Shown here: in pieces, positions 55,092-64,000 of the stretch
Numbering within the stretch: the stretch's first letter is position 1
Layout: each line of letters starts with the position of its first letter
Source: Acidimicrobiales bacterium
Lineage (GTDB): Bacteria > Actinomycetota > Acidimicrobiia > Acidimicrobiales > DATDAH01
Direction: 5' to 3'
Assembly (NCBI GenBank): GCA_016794585.1
Contig: JAEUJM010000017.1
Coordinates: forward strand, 62,001 to 126,000
DNA: 64,000 nt
The notes under the pieces: model-generated
What the model was told of the DNA's origin: nothing
The model's input: the letters and a program-made list of their open reading frames with translations, nothing else
Databases searched by the model: none
Position numbers and translations under genes: made by a program

Positions 55092-56504
55092 ATGGCCAAG
55101 CCCCCCGTGTTGACCCCGCAGGCCGACGACTTCCCCCGGTGGTACCAGGACGTCATCGCCAAGGCCGAGCTGGCCGACAACGGGCCGGTGCGCGGGACGA
55201 TGGTGATCCGCCCCTACGGCTACGCCCTCTGGGAGCGGATGCAAGCCGAGGTGGACCGCCGCATCAAGGAAGCGGGCGCCGACAACGCCTACTTCCCGCT
55301 GTTCATCCCCATGGAGTTCTTCCAGCGTGAGGCCGAGCACGTCGAGGGCTTCAGCCCCGAGCTGGCGGTCGTCACCGTGGGCGGCGGCAAGGAGCTCGAG
55401 GAGCCCATCGCGGTCCGGCCCACCAGCGAGACCGTCATCAACCACTACTTCGCCAAGTGGATCCAGAGCTACCGGGACCTGCCGCTCTGCGTGAACAACT
55501 GGTCCAACGTGGTCCGCTGGGAGATGCGGCCCCGCCTGTTCCTGCGCACCACCGAGTTCCTCTGGCAGGAGGGCCACACCTGCCACGCCACCTACGAGGA
55601 CGCCCGTGACTACGCCCGACGCATCCTCGACGACGTCTACGCCGACTTCATGGTCAACGTGTTGGCCGTACCGGTGCACCTCGGGCCGAAGACGGCCAGC
55701 GAGCGCTTCGCCGGGGCCATCAACACCCTCGCCTGCGAGGCCATGATGCGCGACGGGAAAGCCCTGCAGATGGGCACCAGCCACGAGCTGGGCCAGAACT
55801 TCGCCAAGGCCTTCGACGTCACCTACCTGGACCAGGGCGGCTCCCAGCAGCACGCCTGGCAGACGTCGTGGGGCGTCTCCACCCGCATGGTGGGTGGCCT
55901 GATCATGACCCACGGCGATGACAAGGGCTTGAAGGTGCCGCCCGCGCTGGCGCCCATCCAGGCCGTGGTGCTCGCCGTGCGCGACGAGCCCGAGGTGCTC
56001 GAGAAGACGGCGGCGCTCGCCGCCGAGCTGCGCGAGCACGGCGTGCGGGTCGAGCTCGACCAGCGCGTCGACGTCTCGTTCGGGCGTCGGGCCACCGACT
56101 GGGAGATCAAGGGCGTGCCCGTGCGCATCGAGGTGGGCCCGCGGGACCTGGCCGAGGGCAACGTCACGCTCGTCGAGCGCCAGGACGGCGAGAAGTCGGC
56201 CATCCACCTCGCCGGCGTGGCCACGGCGGTCAAGGCCGCGCTCGACAGCATGCAGGCCAACCTGCTGCGTGAGGCCACCGAGTTCCGGGACGCGCACACC
56301 GCCGACGTCACGGGCGTGGAAGAGGCGCTCGAGGCGGCCGCCACGGGGTTCGCCCGCATCCCCTGGGCCGTCCTGGGGGAGGAGGGCGAGGCCCGCCTGG
56401 CCCAGAACGCGGTCACGGTGCGCTGCCTCCAACGGGCCGACGGCTCGTGCCCGGACGGGGCCGACGAGGCCGACCTCGTGGCGGTGGTGGGCCGCTCCTA
56501 CTGA
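55092..56504 (+). CDS. proS: Prolyl-tRNA synthetase, archaeal/eukaryotic type
   Basis: 470 aa. Class II motifs: motif 1 GTMVIRPYGYALWERMQAEVDRR region, motif 2 VRWEMRPRLFLRTTEFLWQEGH, motif 3 GLIMTHGDDKGLKVPPALAP, then the anticodon-binding domain and a C-terminal zinc-like domain ending in Tyr (VVGRSY). It lacks the 180-residue editing insertion of the bacterial ProS, so it belongs to the short archaeal-type group seen in some bacteria. Confidence 0.96.
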   Translation: MAKPPVLTPQADDFPRWYQDVIAKAELADNGPVRGTMVIRPYGYALWERMQAEVDRRIKEAGADNAYFPLFIPMEFFQREAEHVEGFSPELAVVTVGGGKELEEPIAVRPTSETVINHYFAKWIQSYRDLPLCVNNWSNVVRWEMRPRLFLRTTEFLWQEGHTCHATYEDARDYARRILDDVYADFMVNVLAVPVHLGPKTASERFAGAINTLACEAMMRDGKALQMGTSHELGQNFAKAFDVTYLDQGGSQQHAWQTSWGVSTRMVGGLIMTHGDDKGLKVPPALAPIQAVVLAVRDEPEVLEKTAALAAELREHGVRVELDQRVDVSFGRRATDWEIKGVPVRIEVGPRDLAEGNVTLVERQDGEKSAIHLAGVATAVKAALDSMQANLLREATEFRDAHTADVTGVEEALEAAATGFARIPWAVLGEEGEARLAQNAVTVRCLQRADGSCPDGADEADLVAVVGRSY

Positions 56505-56547
56505 CCGGCCGAGCGACCGGGGCGGGTGCTGGCGGGGTCGATCCCGC

Positions 56548-56553
56548 TATACT
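56548..56553 (+). promoter_or_regulatory. -10 TATACT of the rimP-nusA-infB operon
   Basis: TATACT, 91 nt before the rimP ATG; with a start near 56560 the leader is about 80 nt and contains a terminator-like hairpin. Confidence 0.5.
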
Positions 56554-56582
56554 TTGGCCGTCTTTCGTTCGAGTTGGTCCGT

Positions 56583-56609
56583 AAAGGCGTGGGCTCGGCC
56601 CACGCCTTT
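56583..56609 (+). terminator. Attenuator-like hairpin in the rimP-nusA leader
   Basis: Perfect 12-bp stem AAAGGCGTGGGC / GCCCACGCCTTT with the 3-nt loop TCG, followed by GGTTTCTCTCC. It lies between the operon promoter and the rimP ribosome-binding site and looks like an intrinsic terminator or attenuator. Confidence 0.7.
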
Positions 56610-56638
56610 GGTTTCTCTCCAGGGAGGTGTGCACGCTC

Positions 56639-57174
56639 ATGAGCTCCATCGATCGCCTGCGCGCGCTCGTCCTGCCGCTGGTGGAGGAACGGGGCCTCGA
56701 GCTCTACGACATCGAGCAGTCCGGCTCCACCCTGCAGATCCTCGTGTCCGGCCCCGGTGGGGTGGACGTGGGGGCCCTCAGCGATCTCAGCCGGGCCGTC
56801 TCGCGCACCCTCGACGAGCACGACCCCATCCCGGGCAAGTACGTCCTCGAGGTCTCGAGCCCCGGCCTCGAACGGCCGCTGCGCCGCCCTGAGCACTATC
56901 AGGGCGCCGTCGGCAGCGACGTCACCATCAAGACCGTCGCCGGCACCGAGGGCGACCGCCGCGTGCGTGGGGTCGTCGTCGAGGCGGACGACACCAGCGT
57001 GCTGCTCGCCCTCGCCGACGGCGGCGAGCGCCGCATCGACTATCGCGACGTCGAGCGCGCCCGCACCGTCTTCGAGTGGGAAGCCACCCCGAAGTCGGCG
57101 GCGAAGGCCCGACCGAAGAACGACCACAACGACCGCCATGCCGTCACCGCGACGCCGACCGACAGGAGCGGGAA

Positions 57175-57178
<4 letters not shown>
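56639..57178 (+). CDS. rimP: Ribosome maturation factor RimP
   Basis: 179 aa. LVLPLVEERGLELYDIEQ, DLSRAVSRTLDEHDPIPGKYVLEVSSPGLERPLRRPEHY are RimP signatures; the C-terminal SH3-like domain is followed by a short Lys/Asp-rich tail. GGGAGG ends 11 nt before the ATG; GTG 56627 overlaps that site and is less likely. Needed for 30S maturation. The stop overlaps nusA (ATGA). Confidence 0.95.
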
Positions 57179-58527
<1,349 letters not shown>

Positions 58528-58544
58528 TCCTGGTCGCCCCGACG

Positions 58545-58853
58545 ATGGCGTCGCGCGTCGCGCCCGTACGCACCTGCATCGGGTGTCGCCGTCCGGCGTC
58601 GCCCACCGAGCTGGTGCGCGTGGTGCGATCGGTGGACGGAACCCTCGCCGTGGGTCGTACACTGCCCGGACGGGGCGCCTGGCTGTGCGCCGGCTCCCTG
58701 GCGTGCCTCGAGCAGGCCAGGAGCCGGGGAGCGTTCGGGCGTGCCCTCCGAGGCCCGGTCGACGAGGCCGCCCTCGACACCCTGACCGCCGAGTTGTCCC
58801 TCGGTGCCGCCGCAACGCTTTCGTGCCGCCGGGATCGGCCGCGCGAGGATTGA
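58545..58853 (+). CDS. ylxR: YlxR family RNA-binding protein (DUF448)
   Basis: 102 aa. [20 protein letters not shown] and [22 protein letters not shown] are YlxR motifs. The family sits between nusA and infB and has been shown to modulate RNase P activity and gene expression. Start ATG 17 bp after nusA. Confidence 0.95.
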   Translation: MASRVAPVRTCIGCRRPASPTELVRVVRSVDGTLAVGRTLPGRGAWLCAGSLACLEQARSRGAFGRALRGPVDEAALDTLTAELSLGAAATLSCRRDRPRED

Positions 58854-58884
58854 TCGAACCAACCGAAAGGCTGAGAGAACCCCA

Positions 58885-61776
58885 GTGGCGTCAAGTATCC
58901 GCGTGTACGAGCTGGCACGAGAGCTCGGGCTCACCAACAAGGAGACGCTCGACCTCTGCGACGCGCTCGGGATCGGGGTCAAGAGCCACTCGTCGAGCGT
59001 GGTCGAGGCCCAGGCCGACCGCGTCCGCCGCAAGGCCGAGCGCGAAGGCCTGATCCGGGACGTCCAGCCCGAGGAGCCCGAGGCCGAGAAGCCCGTCTCG
59101 AAGACGGCCAAGGCCAAGGCCGCCACGAAGTCGACCAAGAAGGCCCCGGCCAAGAAGGCCGCCGCCCCTGCTGCGGAGGAGGCGCCGGACACGGCCGCCG
59201 CTCCCAAGAAGGCCGCCACGAAGAAGGCCGCGGCCAAGAAGGCCGCCGCCCCCGCCGCTGCTCCCGAGCCCGAGGCCACCGAGGCCCCGACGCCGGCCAC
59301 CGCGGACGCACCGCCCGTCGAGGCCGAGCCTGAGCCCGAGGCGCCCGCTGCGCCGGTCGAGCCCGCCGCTCCCCGGCGCGTCGTGCGCTCCAGCGGGAGC
59401 GAGCACCCGCCGCGTCGCGAGGAGGATCCGGGCGTCGCCGCGGCCGCTCCCCGGCCCACGCCGCCTCCCGCCGCACCCCCCGCCCCGGCCGCACCGCCGG
59501 CGAGTGCTCCGGCCACGCCGGCCCCCGCTGCGGCCGCCGCCGAAGCACCTGCGGCCGAGGCCGCTGCCGCCGGCGCCGCTCCTGCGGCCGCGGACGCCAC
59601 GGCCCCTCGCCCCGTCTCGCCGAGCGGCAAGCCCATCCCGCCGCCGCCCGGCCCGCCCACGTCTCGCTCGGGCAAGCCCATCCCCCCGCCCCCGGGCGCG
59701 GGTGGCCGCGGCCCCGCCGCCGCCCGTCCCACGGGCGGTCCCCGCCCCGCGGGTGGTGTCGGCCGTCCCCGCCCGCCCATGGGCGGTCCTCGTCAGTCGG
59801 TGCCCGGCGCCGGCCCCGCACCGGGTCGTCCCGGTGGCGGCGGTCCCGGCGGTGGCCCCGGTGGTGGTCGTGGCGGTCCGCAGCAGCGGCCGCCACGTCG
59901 GCGCAAGGGGCGTCGTCGTCGCAGCCGTGAGGAGCTGCAGCCGATCGACATGCCGGTGTACACCCCCACCGATGCGGCGGTGCCCGAGGGCACCATCGTC
60001 GTCGAGCGGGCCACCACCCCCATCGAGCTCGGCCCCAAGCTGAACCGCACCGCGGCCGACGTCGTGCGCTTCCTCATGCAGCAGGGCGAGATGGTCACCG
60101 CCACCCAGTCGCTCTCCGACGAGATGATCGAGCTGTTCGCGGCGGAGATCGGTGCCGAGATCCGCCTCGTCGACCCCGGCGAGGAGCAGGAGGTCGAGCT
60201 CCAGAAGCTCCTCATGCTCCCCGAGGACGAAGAGGACGAGGACGACCCCGACGCCGTCGTGCGCCCGCCGGTCATCACCGTCATGGGCCACGTCGACCAC
60301 GGCAAGACCAAGCTCCTCGACCGCATTCGCTCCGCGAACGTGGTCGAGGGCGAGGCCGGCGGCATCACCCAGCACATCGGGGCCTACCAGGTCGAGCACG
60401 ACGGGCGGCCGCTCACCTTCATCGACACCCCGGGTCACGAGGCCTTCACCGCGATGCGCTCTCGAGGCGCCAACGCCACCGACATCGTGGTGCTGGTCGT
60501 GGCCGCCGACGACGGCGTGATGCCCCAGACCCTCGAGGCACTGGACCACGCCCGCGCCGCGGACGTGCCCATCGTCGTGGCCCTCAACAAGATCGACCGC
60601 GAGAACGCCGACCCCACCCGGGTGATGACCCAGCTCAGCGAGCGGGGCCTCACCCCCGAGGAGTGGAGCGGCGACACCGTCATGGTGCCGGTCTCCGCAC
60701 TCACCGGTGAGGGTGTCGACGACCTCATCGAGAACCTCCTCGTGGTGGCCGAGGTCGAGGACCTCCAGGCCAACCCCAACGGTCGCGCCCAGGGCGTGGT
60801 CCTCGAGGCCAACCTCGACACCGGTCGCGGTCCCGTGGCCACGGTCCTGGTCCAGCGCGGCACCCTCAAGGTCGGCGACCCGCTCGTCGCCGGTGCCACC
60901 TGGGGTCGGGTCCGGGCCCTGATCGACGACACCGGCAAGCAGGTCAAGGAAGCCGGCCCGTCGGCGCCCGTCCAGGTGCTGGGCCTGTCCGACGTCGCCG
61001 CCGCCGGCGACGACTTCGTGGTCGCTCCCGACGAGAAGACGGCCCGCAACGTGGCCGACACGCGCGAGCACTGGCACCGCGTCGCCAACATCGGGCGCGA
61101 GGCGCACGCCATGAGCGGTGGCGCCAAGCTCGAGGACATCTTCCAGCAGATCCAGGCCGGCGAGCCCGCCACGCTGAACCTGATCGTCAAGGCCGACGTG
61201 AACGGCTCGCTCGAGGCGCTCACCGGCAGCCTGAAGAAGCTCGAGCGCGACGAGGTCAAGCTCTCGTTCGTGCTCCGCGGCGTCGGTGGGATCACCATCT
61301 CCGACGTCGAGCTGGCGGCGGCGTCCGACGCCACCATCATCGGCTTCAACGTGCGGCCCGATCGCAAGGGCCGCGAGCTCGCCGAGCACGAAGGCGTCGA
61401 GATCCGCACCTACGAGGTCATCTACCAGGTCCTCGAGGACATCGAGAACGCCATGGTGGGCATGCTCGAGCCCGAGTACGAAGAGGTGGTCACCGGCGAC
61501 GCCGAGGTCCGCGAGATCTTCCGGGTGCCCCGCATCGGGGCCATCGCCGGCTGCTTCGTGCAGAACGGCACCATCACCCGTGGCTCGAAGGTGCGCTTCC
61601 TGCGGGAGGGCACCATCATCTGGAAGGGCACCGTCTCGTCGCTGCGCCGCTTCAAGGACGACGTCCGCGAGGTGCAGTCGGGCTTCGAGTGCGGCATCGG
61701 GCTCTCCGACTTCCAGGACCTCAAGCCCGGGGACATCATCGAGACCTTCGAAGAGCGGGAGATCCCCCGCTCGTAG
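58885..61776 (+). CDS. infB: Translation initiation factor IF-2
   Basis: 963 aa from GTG. IF2_N motif ([20 protein letters not shown]), a 300-residue Ala/Lys/Pro then Pro/Gly/Arg-rich linker, a second IF2_N-like unit ([20 protein letters not shown]), and the GTPase domain: [12 protein letters not shown] (G1), [12 protein letters not shown] (G3), NKID (G4), VSAL (G5), then domains II-IV to the fMet-tRNA-binding C terminus. Brings initiator tRNA to the 30S subunit. Confidence 0.98.
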   Translation: MASSIRVYELARELGLTNKETLDLCDALGIGVKSHSSSVVEAQADRVRRKAEREGLIRDVQPEEPEAEKPVSKTAKAKAATKSTKKAPAKKAAAPAAEEAPDTAAAPKKAATKKAAAKKAAAPAAAPEPEATEAPTPATADAPPVEAEPEPEAPAAPVEPAAPRRVVRSSGSEHPPRREEDPGVAAAAPRPTPPPAAPPAPAAPPASAPATPAPAAAAAEAPAAEAAAAGAAPAAADATAPRPVSPSGKPIPPPPGPPTSRSGKPIPPPPGAGGRGPAAARPTGGPRPAGGVGRPRPPMGGPRQSVPGAGPAPGRPGGGGPGGGPGGGRGGPQQRPPRRRKGRRRRSREELQPIDMPVYTPTDAAVPEGTIVVERATTPIELGPKLNRTAADVVRFLMQQGEMVTATQSLSDEMIELFAAEIGAEIRLVDPGEEQEVELQKLLMLPEDEEDEDDPDAVVRPPVITVMGHVDHGKTKLLDRIRSANVVEGEAGGITQHIGAYQVEHDGRPLTFIDTPGHEAFTAMRSRGANATDIVVLVVAADDGVMPQTLEALDHARAADVPIVVALNKIDRENADPTRVMTQLSERGLTPEEWSGDTVMVPVSALTGEGVDDLIENLLVVAEVEDLQANPNGRAQGVVLEANLDTGRGPVATVLVQRGTLKVGDPLVAGATWGRVRALIDDTGKQVKEAGPSAPVQVLGLSDVAAAGDDFVVAPDEKTARNVADTREHWHRVANIGREAHAMSGGAKLEDIFQQIQAGEPATLNLIVKADVNGSLEALTGSLKKLERDEVKLSFVLRGVGGITISDVELAAASDATIIGFNVRPDRKGRELAEHEGVEIRTYEVIYQVLEDIENAMVGMLEPEYEEVVTGDAEVREIFRVPRIGAIAGCFVQNGTITRGSKVRFLREGTIIWKGTVSSLRRFKDDVREVQSGFECGIGLSDFQDLKPGDIIETFEEREIPRS

Positions 61777-61803
61777 GCCGGCCGGTCGGGGAGGAGCGCA
61801 ACC

Positions 61804-62094
61804 GTGCACGTCCTCGCGCTGGCCGTCGAGCTCCATCTCCCCGAGTGCCGGTCGCTGAAGGCCAAGCGATCGGTGCTCAAGCCCGTCACCGAGGGCGCAC
61901 GTCGGCGTTACAACGTCGCCGTCGCCGAGACCGACCACCAGAACACCTGGCAGCGAGCCGCCATCGGCGTGGCGGCCGTGTCCGCCACCCCCCACCACGC
62001 CGAAGAGGTCATCGACGAGGTGGAGCGCTTCATCTGGTCCTTCCCGAACGTGCAGGTCCTCTCGGCCACCCGCTCCTGGATGGAGATCGACTGA
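61804..62094 (+). CDS. YlxP family protein (DUF503)
   Basis: 96 aa from GTG. LPECRSLKAKRSVLKPV and YNVAVAETDHQNTWQRAAIGVAAV match DUF503, a small alpha/beta protein found almost only between infB and rbfA; its role is not established, presumed ribosome-related. Confidence 0.95.
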   Translation: MHVLALAVELHLPECRSLKAKRSVLKPVTEGARRRYNVAVAETDHQNTWQRAAIGVAAVSATPHHAEEVIDEVERFIWSFPNVQVLSATRSWMEID

Positions 62095-62095
62095 C

Positions 62096-62461
62096 ATGGC
62101 TCGCCGCTCGCGCTCGCGCGACTATCCCCGCACCGCCCGCCTCAACGAGCTCCTCCGTGAGATCATCGCCGAGGCCCTCGATCGCATCGACGACGACCGC
62201 CTGCCCCTGGTGACGGTCACGTCGGTCGACGTCGACGCCGACCTCAAGCGCGCCGTCGTCTACATCGCCAGCCTGGACGAGGACGCCGACGACGAGACCC
62301 TCGAGGCGCTCGGCGAGGCCCGCGTCCGGCTCCAGGGGGCGGTCGCCCGAGAGGCGCGCATCAAGCGCACGCCCGAGCTGGTCTTCCGCATCGACGACGT
62401 CCTGCGCACCGCCGAGCGCATCGACGAGCTCCTGCGCAACGAGCCTCCGCAGGAGCAGTGA
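62096..62461 (+). CDS. rbfA: Ribosome-binding factor A
   Basis: 121 aa. LNELLREIIAEALDRIDDDRLPLVTVTSVDVDADLKRAVVYI is the KH-like RbfA core, and RIKRTPELVFRIDDVL the C-terminal strand. Needed for 16S rRNA 5'-end maturation and cold growth. Starts 1 bp after the ylxP stop. Confidence 0.97.
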   Translation: MARRSRSRDYPRTARLNELLREIIAEALDRIDDDRLPLVTVTSVDVDADLKRAVVYIASLDEDADDETLEALGEARVRLQGAVAREARIKRTPELVFRIDDVLRTAERIDELLRNEPPQEQ

Positions 62462-62468
62462 CCCCACG

Positions 62469-63371
62469 ATGAGCGGTGGGGGCGCCAAGGCCGTGGTGGA
62501 CGGTCTGGCGGTGGTGGACAAGGCCGCGGGCTGGACGTCCCACGATGTCGTCGCGAAGGCACGAGGCATCGTCGGCCAGAAGAAGGTGGGCCACTCCGGC
62601 ACGCTCGACCCCGACGCCACGGGGGTGCTGCTGCTGGGCTTCGGGAAGGTCACCCGGCTGCTGACGTACCTGACCGCGCTCTCGAAGTCCTACGTCGGCG
62701 AGGTGGTCCTCGGGACCGAGACCGACACCCTCGACGCGGCCGGGCAGGTGACGGCCACCCACGACATGCGGGCCGTGACCCTCGAGCAGGCCCGCCTCGC
62801 CGCCGAGGCGTTCGTCGGCGACATCGAGCAGATCCCCCCGATGGTCTCGGCCGTCAAGATCGGGGGGAAGCGCCTGCATGAGCTCGCCCGGGCCGGCGAG
62901 ACGGTCGAGCGGCCACCGAGACCGGTCACCGTGCACCGCCTGCACCTGGACGAGGCCCGCCCGGCCACCGCCGACGAGGCCATGGTCCTGCGCATCGAGG
63001 TGGACTGCTCGTCCGGCACCTACATCCGCACCATCGCCGACGACCTCGGCCATGCGCTGGGAGGCGGCGCCCACCTGCGCAACCTGCGGCGAACGGCCAT
63101 CGGGTCCTTCGGGCTCGACGAGGCCCGCCCGCTCGAGCAGCTCGAGATCCTGGCGCCCGCGGTGGCGATGCGTGACTACCCCTCGCTCACCGTCGACGAC
63201 GCCGTGGCGATGCGGATCGCCAACGGCGCCGTGCTCTCGCGCGTCGAGCTCGGCGTGACGGCGGCCGAGGGCGACGGGCCGTGGGCAGTCCTCTCGGAGG
63301 CGGGTGACCTCGTGGCCGTCTACGAGGGCCGCGATGCCGAGCGGGTGAAGCCTGCGGTGGTCCTCGCCTGA
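62469..63371 (+). CDS. truB: tRNA pseudouridine(55) synthase TruB
   Basis: 300 aa. VVDKAAGWTSHDVVAKARGI, VGHSGTLDPDATGVLLLGFGKVT (catalytic Asp), KSYVGEVVLGTETDT, PPMVSAVKIGGKRLHELAR and VDCSSGTYIRTIADDLG are all present, plus a C-terminal PUA-like domain. Makes pseudouridine 55 in the T-loop. Last gene of the nusA-infB operon. Confidence 0.98.
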   Translation: MSGGGAKAVVDGLAVVDKAAGWTSHDVVAKARGIVGQKKVGHSGTLDPDATGVLLLGFGKVTRLLTYLTALSKSYVGEVVLGTETDTLDAAGQVTATHDMRAVTLEQARLAAEAFVGDIEQIPPMVSAVKIGGKRLHELARAGETVERPPRPVTVHRLHLDEARPATADEAMVLRIEVDCSSGTYIRTIADDLGHALGGGAHLRNLRRTAIGSFGLDEARPLEQLEILAPAVAMRDYPSLTVDDAVAMRIANGAVLSRVELGVTAAEGDGPWAVLSEAGDLVAVYEGRDAERVKPAVVLA

Positions 63372-63431
63372 GCTCCCGACCTGCGGCCGCATCCCCTGTC
63401 CCGACGAGCCGTGGGGCCCGCAGGCGGCCGT

Positions 63432-63437
63432 TACCCT
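63432..63437 (+). promoter_or_regulatory. -10 TACCCT, leaderless start of the last gene
   Basis: TACCCT ends 8 nt before the GTG at 63446. Confidence 0.4.
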
Positions 63438-63445
63438 CGGCCGAC

Positions 63446-64000
63446 GTGGGGGAGCGGGGACCGCAGCGGAGCACGGTGCCGATGCGCTGGCGTGCCGCGC
63501 ACGTGCTCGCGCTCTCGTCCATCGCGTTCGCCCAACCCGTGCTCGACCTGCTGGGTGGCAGCCCGACCTTCTTCGTGGCCCACACCGCAGGGCCCGCCGA
63601 GGTCCTCCTCGTGGCCGTCCTCACCCTCGCGGTGGTCCCCGCGGTGCTCATCGCTCTGGAGCTGCTGGTCGCCCTGTTCAGCGCACGGTGGGCGTGGCGG
63701 CTGCACCTCGGCCTCATGGCGGGCCTCGGTGGCCTGATCGTCGCCCAGTTCGTCGACCGCATCCCCGGTTTCGCCTCGGTCCTGGTCCTGGTGGTGGGCA
63801 CCGCGGCCGGTGTCGGCCTGGCCCGCTGGTACCGACGGAGCGAGCCGATCCGGTCGGTCTGCTCGCTGCTCGCCCTCACGCCACTGCTGTTCGCCGCGGT
63901 GTTCGTGTTCGCCTCCCCGGCCCACGGGCTGGTCTTCCCGCCGGAGGTGCAGGCCGCCGACGTGCGGGTGCCCGGCACCCCGCCGCCGATCTTCGTCGTC
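63446..64000 (+). CDS. Multi-helix membrane protein, N-terminal part (possible membrane sulfatase)
   Basis: 185 residues are visible and the frame runs off the window. After MRWRAAHVLALSSIAFAQP there are about five membrane helices (VLLVAVLTLAVVPAVLIALEL, LHLGLMAGLGGLIVA, ASVLVLVVGTAAGVGL, LLALTPLLFAAVFVFASP), then an extracytoplasmic segment ending VPGTPPPIFVV. A membrane bundle followed by such a strand is how membrane-anchored sulfatase/alkaline-phosphatase-superfamily proteins begin, but the catalytic part is not in view. Confidence 0.6.
   Translation, partial: MGERGPQRSTVPMRWRAAHVLALSSIAFAQPVLDLLGGSPTFFVAHTAGPAEVLLVAVLTLAVVPAVLIALELLVALFSARWAWRLHLGLMAGLGGLIVAQFVDRIPGFASVLVLVVGTAAGVGLARWYRRSEPIRSVCSLLALTPLLFAAVFVFASPAHGLVFPPEVQAADVRVPGTPPPIFVV

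Noticed and set aside
58891-62097. A 1068-codon minus-strand frame opposite infB
   Set aside because: Antisense shadow of infB and ylxP, with Gly/Arg/His-rich sequence and no recognisable motif.

Overview
The window is a 64 kb piece of a very G+C-rich chromosome whose gene order is that of the Actinobacteria core backbone. Mycothiol-era/actinobacterial markers (a SepIVA-like DivIVA protein next to a YceD protein, a WhiG-type sigma factor, an MprAB-PepD-like sensor/protease set, GTP-type PEP carboxykinase), a short archaeal-type prolyl-tRNA synthetase and widespread leaderless start sites point to a deep actinobacterial lineage, most likely class Acidimicrobiia. That placement is an inference from gene content, not from a tree. 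No phage, IS element, CRISPR array, tRNA or rRNA gene was found.

Layout. 1-9.2 kb is mixed accessory and metabolic: end of a LmbE-type deacetylase, a maleylacetate-reductase-like enzyme, a membrane GGDEF-EAL protein, a MhuD-like heme enzyme with a His-rich repeat, two secreted hydrolases, and pckG coupled to a cold-shock-like gene. 9.3-22.1 kb is core: rpmB, a DAK/FakA-like kinase, recG, coaD, a SepIVA-like gene, yceD, rpmF, plsX, acpP, rnc, mutM, smc. 22.1-31.2 kb interrupts the usual smc-ftsY neighbourhood with a mini cytochrome b, a MoxR-DUF58-VWA operon, an APH-fold kinase, mtnA and a response regulator-kinase-HtrA set. 31.3-43.4 kb is ftsY, ffh, rpsP-khpA-rimM-trmD-rplS-yraN, comM-dprA, a HpaB/AbfD-fold protein, xerC and whiG. 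43.4-63.4 kb is a degenerate M23 protein, a second mini cytochrome b, rpsB-tsf-pyrH-frr-cdsA-dxr-rseP-ispG, marC, proS, and rimP-nusA-ylxR-infB-ylxP-rbfA-truB. The last gene runs off the end.

How it works together. The backbone supplies ribosome assembly and translation factors (S2, S16, L19, L28, L32, EF-Ts, RRF, IF-2, RbfA, RimM, RimP, TruB, TrmD), protein targeting (Ffh, FtsY), lipid and isoprenoid synthesis (PlsX, ACP, CdsA, Dxr, IspG), chromosome upkeep (SMC, RecG, MutM, XerC) and envelope proteolysis (RseP, HtrA). Translational coupling by 1-8 bp overlaps is common. About fourteen transcription units have a TANNNT -10 hexamer only 5-9 nt from the start codon, which implies leaderless mRNAs, whereas rpsB, rpmF, rplS and the rimP-nusA operon have real leaders.

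The points most worth a second look are the MhuD homologue with four HPGxxGG repeats, an rnc gene with no ATG/GTG/TTG start, a MutM with several key residues replaced, two orphan cytochrome-b-like mini proteins, a terminator-like hairpin in the rimP-nusA leader, and a long perfect inverted repeat in the only gene-free stretch above 300 bp.
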